Source: Paenibacillus prosopidis
GTDB taxonomy: Bacteria; Bacillota; Bacilli; Paenibacillales; Paenibacillaceae
Assembly (NCBI RefSeq): GCF_003337375.1
Contig: NZ_QPJD01000007.1
Location: 186,001-250,000, forward strand
DNA length: 64,000 bases
Direction: 5' to 3'
The notes below the pieces were generated by a model that saw only the letters and a list, made by a program, of their open reading frames with translations, had not been told where the DNA came from and searched no databases. Of this stretch, positions 63,701 to 64,000 are shown piece after piece. The position numbers were made by a program, and so were the translations under genes. Positions within the stretch are counted from its first letter, which is position 1. The number at the start of each line of letters is the position of its first letter.

Positions 63701-64000
63701 ATGAATTCAGCAGAAATGAACATTATTATTGTCGTCGTCCTTATTTCACTATCCATTTGCTTTCTCACCTTCATGGTAATCCGGCAATCCTTTCAAGCCA
63801 ACCGTGAAGTAAAACATATTTTAAAACACGGCGTACCGGCTGAAGCAACCATCAGTTCCCTTCGGCAAACGAACATTGAAATTAATGGGCATCCCGAGGT
63901 TTATATCGGATTAACCATTCCCAGGGAGCATGCCGAGCCTTATCGTACGATTATTAAGGCCGTCATATACATCGTCAACATCCCTCAATATGAGCCCGGC
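63701..64000 (+). CDS. Membrane-anchored protein of unknown function (partial, runs off right edge)
   Basis: From ATG 63701 (GTGGTG-type site) the frame is open to the window end (100 residues). An N-terminal membrane helix (about 7-28, IIIVVVLISLSICFLTFMV) is followed by a soluble beta-rich region with KHGVPAEATISSLRQTN, reminiscent of DUF3592-like proteins in which a covering strand follows a single helix. The C-terminus lies outside the window. Confidence 0.65.
   Translation, partial: MNSAEMNIIIVVVLISLSICFLTFMVIRQSFQANREVKHILKHGVPAEATISSLRQTNIEINGHPEVYIGLTIPREHAEPYRTIIKAVIYIVNIPQYEPG

Overview
The window looks like a chromosomal segment of a Paenibacillus-type bacterium (spore-forming Bacillales). 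The reasons are the mix of B. subtilis-like operons (rbsRKDACB, mccAB, a T-box thrS, spore-coat transglutaminase tgl), several secreted plant-polysaccharide enzymes (GH43, GH3, GH39, GH5), very large modular surface proteins, orphan sensor kinases, and strong AGGAGG-type ribosome binding sites. The species assignment is inference from gene content only.

Layout. 0-6.3 kb: a CPBP-like membrane protein running off the left edge, an arylamine N-acetyltransferase, a VTT-family membrane protein, a frameshifted small lipoprotein, a lipoprotein cyclophilin, a GH43 arabinanase-like lipoprotein, an unrecognised protein and a small HTH protein. 6.4-11.5 kb (minus): a compact operon of a CHASE2 class III cyclase, an exported FecR-domain protein with a Pro-Thr linker, and an exported NHL protein. 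12-14.6 kb: a DUF4395 membrane protein, a YhdH/YhfP oxidoreductase and an orphan RepB-type primase-like protein. 14.9-23.3 kb: two convergent genes for large exported proteins, a GxGYxYP protein and a 2,000-residue PKD/LamG/Big protein.

24.5-30.2 kb (minus): a fructose PTS operon that carries its own HPr and Enzyme I (fruR-fruK-IIBC-IIA-HPr-EI). 30.4-32.2 kb: a small operon of an ArsR autorepressor, two SRPBCC proteins, a DUF1059-like protein and a TfoX-like protein. 32.2-38.3 kb (minus): a remnant of the tmRNA 3' end, then the complete ribose operon read from rbsR. 38.8-44.8 kb (minus): transglutaminase, GH3 beta-glucosidase, and an AraC-GH39 fusion split by a frameshift. 45-55.7 kb: a Doc toxin remnant, two orphan histidine kinases, a HAD phosphatase, a secreted coiled-coil protein, reverse transsulfuration mccAB, a DUF2306 membrane protein and a divergent two-component system. 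55.8-64 kb: a T-box thrS broken by a 4-bp GATC duplication, an AraC regulator divergent from pyruvate kinase, a GH5 cellulase, remnants of a TIGR02391-like gene and of a GH29 fucosidase, and two small genes at the right edge.

Most notable: a roughly 190-bp structured intergenic element present twice (24160 and 38478); the cyclase-FecR-NHL operon as a possible surface-sensing cAMP system; the ssrA 3'-end scar; two genes whose best start codons are AUU and AUC; a probable leaderless ArsR transcript; and several decayed genes (thrS, AraC-GH39, Doc, GH29, lipoprotein).
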